Positions 4,780-5,550 of a stretch of DNA of 5,550 nt are shown piece by piece; positions within the stretch are counted from its first letter, which is position 1, and each line of letters opens with the position of its first letter. Both the position numbers and the translations under genes were made by a program. The DNA comes from Candidatus Sulfotelmatobacter sp. (GTDB lineage: Bacteria; Acidobacteriota; Terriglobia; Terriglobales; Acidobacteriaceae): NCBI GenBank assembly GCA_030037575.1, contig JASHRB010000344.1:1-5550 (forward strand), written 5' to 3'. A model generated the notes under the pieces. The model saw only the letters and a program-made list of their open reading frames with translations. It made no database searches and was not told the origin of the DNA.

Positions 4780-5550
4780 TCAGCTAGCGACTGCCCGTGG
4801 CCCCGCTTGTGCGCTGGATGGCAGCTTTTTTGACTGGCGTTTCCGCGTGCTGGTTTTTCGTCGTTGCTTCCGTCGTCGCGTTTTCGGTAGCGCGAATCCA
4901 ATGTAAGGTATTCCATATCTCAGCATCCCCTGAATCGCGTTAATTAGACTCTTCTCTTGTGTAACTGGAAACCGCTCCACTGGCAGACCTATGGACTGAG
5001 CTTCCTGATAGTCGATCACAAAATCGTGCGCGGGGTAGTCCCAAACGAGCTTCTCTGCTAATTCCTCTGCGTCATCTTCGTCCATTTTCGTGGAAAGCAG
5101 TCGCTTTGCATATTCTTCGCCCTCAGCCAGCGCGCGGCGATATGAACCTAATTTGCTTGGGTCTACCTGACCGTAGAGCGGACGCATCATGCCTACGACC
5201 CCAGGTATTGCCTCATGCAGCGACTGCTTTACGCTCATGCCGCGTTCTTCCAGTGTGAAGCTTAGGTAATCCAATATTTCCGCCGCGTGTTCACGCAGGA
5301 ATTCAACGGAGCGAAACTCGTCGAGCGGAGAGAAATATCCTCCACCCTTGTCGAGATCGTCTCTCAATTGCGTGTCTAGAGGACCCAGTTCTGCGAATTC
5401 GCCCATGAAAATTTGGTCTGCATTCAACGACAACAAGGTTGCCGCGCTCTTTGCCATTATCGGCACCAAAATATTGAGCTGCTTGCAATGTCTCCTAAAA
5501 TACTGAGCTAGCCTAAACGCAACACTCGAATGTCCGCCTGTGGAGTGAAT
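4780..5550 (-). CDS. SDH/ClpP-fold serine protease, partial (5' end outside window)
   Basis: The open frame runs to the right edge without a stop, giving the last 256 residues. Numbering from the edge, IHSTGG (1-6) is the Gly-rich turn usually written HSPGG in ClpP/SppA-like folds. VPIMAKSAATLLSLNADQI (29-47) holds the candidate nucleophile Ser35, and FMGEFAELGPLDTQL (48-62) is the strong family block of serine-dehydrogenase-proteinase-like (SDH, PF01972) enzymes. YPAHDFVID (172-180) is a further conserved block that may supply His175 or Asp180. These proteins are cytoplasmic or membrane-associated peptidases of mostly unknown substrate. The tail (about 223-242, TRRRKQRRKTSTRKRQSKK) is extremely basic and then low-complexity, unlike the folded core. 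An ATG at 5457 within the protein is not the true start, because the upstream frame carries real family sequence. Confidence 0.85.
   Translation of the reverse strand: MHSTGGHSSVAFRLAQYFRRHCKQLNILVPIMAKSAATLLSLNADQIFMGEFAELGPLDTQLRDDLDKGGGYFSPLDEFRSVEFLREHAAEILDYLSFTLEERGMSVKQSLHEAIPGVVGMMRPLYGQVDPSKLGSYRRALAEGEEYAKRLLSTKMDEDDAEELAEKLVWDYPAHDFVIDYQEAQSIGLPVERFPVTQEKSLINAIQGMLRYGIPYIGFALPKTRRRKQRRKTSTRKRQSKKLPSSAQAGPRAVAS

Noticed and set aside
4647..4916. A - strand frame with a charged C-terminal part (KMLSRLRSLSPSKRARL...)
   Set aside because: It overlaps the protease tail in another frame and the end of the transposase. It has no good ribosome site and no family match. It is noted only as a possible frameshifted continuation of the protease.

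Overview
The window looks like part of an Acidobacteriota-type genome. That placement is an inference. It rests on the C-terminal relic of a large MacB/FtsX-like permease of the kind greatly expanded in that phylum, on a small Lys/Gly-rich 'KGG' protein with a PNQLA-type N-terminus, and on moderately high GC. No rRNA, tRNA or CRISPR array was found. Intact genes and broken gene pieces alternate throughout, as expected of an accessory, recombination-prone stretch.

Positions 1-1145: a rho-independent terminator (39-81) closes a gene lying mostly outside the window. After about 200 empty bases comes a short decayed fragment of an IS66-family TnpB (ORF2) gene on the + strand with a frameshift. 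Next, on the - strand, is a pirin gene cut after about 29 codons and fused to unrelated sequence. It lies 25 bp downstream of an intact DoxX-family membrane protein gene (1145-636).

Positions 1146-1820: a TetR-family regulator is divergent from doxX. The roughly 80-bp space between them holds back-to-back promoters with overlapping -35 boxes and an imperfect inverted repeat, a plausible operator. TetR, DoxX and pirin-like genes fit a stress or electrophile response cassette whose last gene has been destroyed.

Positions 1821-2487: a gene graveyard. A possible amidohydrolase N-terminal fragment (- strand) abuts the C-terminal end of an acidobacterial-type permease (+ strand), which carries one in-frame stop and one frameshift.

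Positions 2584-3660: a small KGG-type basic protein (+) converges on, and overlaps, a two-gene - strand operon. The operon holds a 78-residue protein and an overlapping gene for a 183-residue protein with paired HxH motifs. A good promoter whose -10 box lies inside a perfect 12-bp palindrome sits just upstream. The layout resembles a toxin-antitoxin or other self-regulated two-gene module. This is the part of the window most likely to be undescribed.

Positions 3660-4780: an intact single-ORF IS1-like DDE transposase (296 residues) with a consensus -35 box. I see no convincing terminal inverted repeats.

Positions 4780-5550: the C-terminal 256 residues of a ClpP-fold serine protease of the SDH/SppA-like type (- strand), running off the right edge. 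It has the Gly-Gly motif, a candidate Ser nucleophile and an unusual very basic tail.
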